In this document: positions 7,894 through 7,976 of the stretch, in pieces
Numbering within the stretch: the stretch's first letter is position 1
Layout: the number at the start of each line of letters is the position of its first letter
Origin: Polyangium sp. (in: bacteria)
GTDB lineage: Bacteria > Myxococcota_A > Polyangia > Palsa-1104
Reading direction: 5' to 3'
DNA length: 7,976 nucleotides
NCBI GenBank assembly: GCA_025450955.1
Contig: JANWLJ010000036.1
Location: 1 to 7,976, forward strand
Notes under the pieces: model-generated
Told to the model about the DNA's origin: nothing
What the model saw: only the letters and a program-made list of their open reading frames with translations
Database searches by the model: none
Position numbers and translations under genes: made by a program

Positions 7894-7976
7894 GGGCTCT
7901 ACCTCGGCGAATGCGGTGCGGTTCTGGTGCGCGAGGACGAAGGGCTCGCGCGCGCCCGCGGCGCCACCATCTACGC
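7894..7976 (+). pseudogene. In-frame continuation of the ketosynthase after the TAG, cut by the right window edge
   Basis: Immediately after the TAG and in the same frame, the sequence reads GLYLGECGAVLVREDE and continues without another stop to the window end (27 codons). This aligns with the ketosynthase segment following RPF (usual form GL-x-LGEG-x-G-VLVLE). The interruption is therefore one nonsense codon and not a frameshift or insertion. The gene is a pseudogene, a sequencing-error case or, less likely, recoded. Confidence 0.75.

Overview
The window is a GC-rich (roughly 70%), gene-dense stretch of bacterial chromosome. Several features point to Myxococcota (myxobacteria or relatives): a secreted subtilase that ends in a Cys-rich linker and a MYXO-CTERM-like tail; FHA domains in two neighbouring genes, one fused to a Tad/CpaF-type secretion ATPase; a ferritin-like lipoprotein; and long Pro/Ala-rich linkers. 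The phylum is inferred from these features, not from a marker gene. I see no RNA gene, insertion sequence, CRISPR array or other mobile element, and no gene-free gap longer than about 145 bases.

Left block, minus strand (1-2550): an FHA-CpaF/TadA-like ATPase is followed, with its stop about 20 bases upstream, by a second gene carrying at least two FHA domains that runs off the left edge. The second gene has no usable ATG and appears to start at TTG, just after a strong Shine-Dalgarno sequence that overlaps the end of the ATPase gene. The pair looks like part of a phosphothreonine-regulated Tad-type pilus or secretion operon. The ATPase differs from the family consensus at several nucleotide-handling positions (Walker A Lys to Arg, Walker B Glu to Asp, His-box His to Gln), so it may be a weak or dead ATPase with a scaffolding role.

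Centre (2551-5264): a 143-base divergent intergenic region holds a perfect 12-bp palindrome nested between TTGACC-bearing inverted repeats. On its right is a small exported protein of unknown function (plus strand). A convergent gap of 135 bases follows, then a minus-strand pair transcribed right to left: a membrane-anchored SAM methyltransferase, and 37 bases downstream a lipoprotein with a four-helix ferritin-like di-iron domain.

Right block, plus strand (5265-7976): a secreted S8 protease overlaps by 20 bases a small 2Fe-2S ferredoxin-like protein, which is followed after 3 bases by a beta-ketoacyl-ACP synthase. A good sigma70-like promoter inside the protease 3' end sits so that the ferredoxin mRNA could be leaderless. 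The ketosynthase reading frame is cut by one in-frame TAG at codon 220; homology resumes immediately in the same frame and continues to the right edge, so it is a recent nonsense mutation, a sequencing error or, less likely, recoding.
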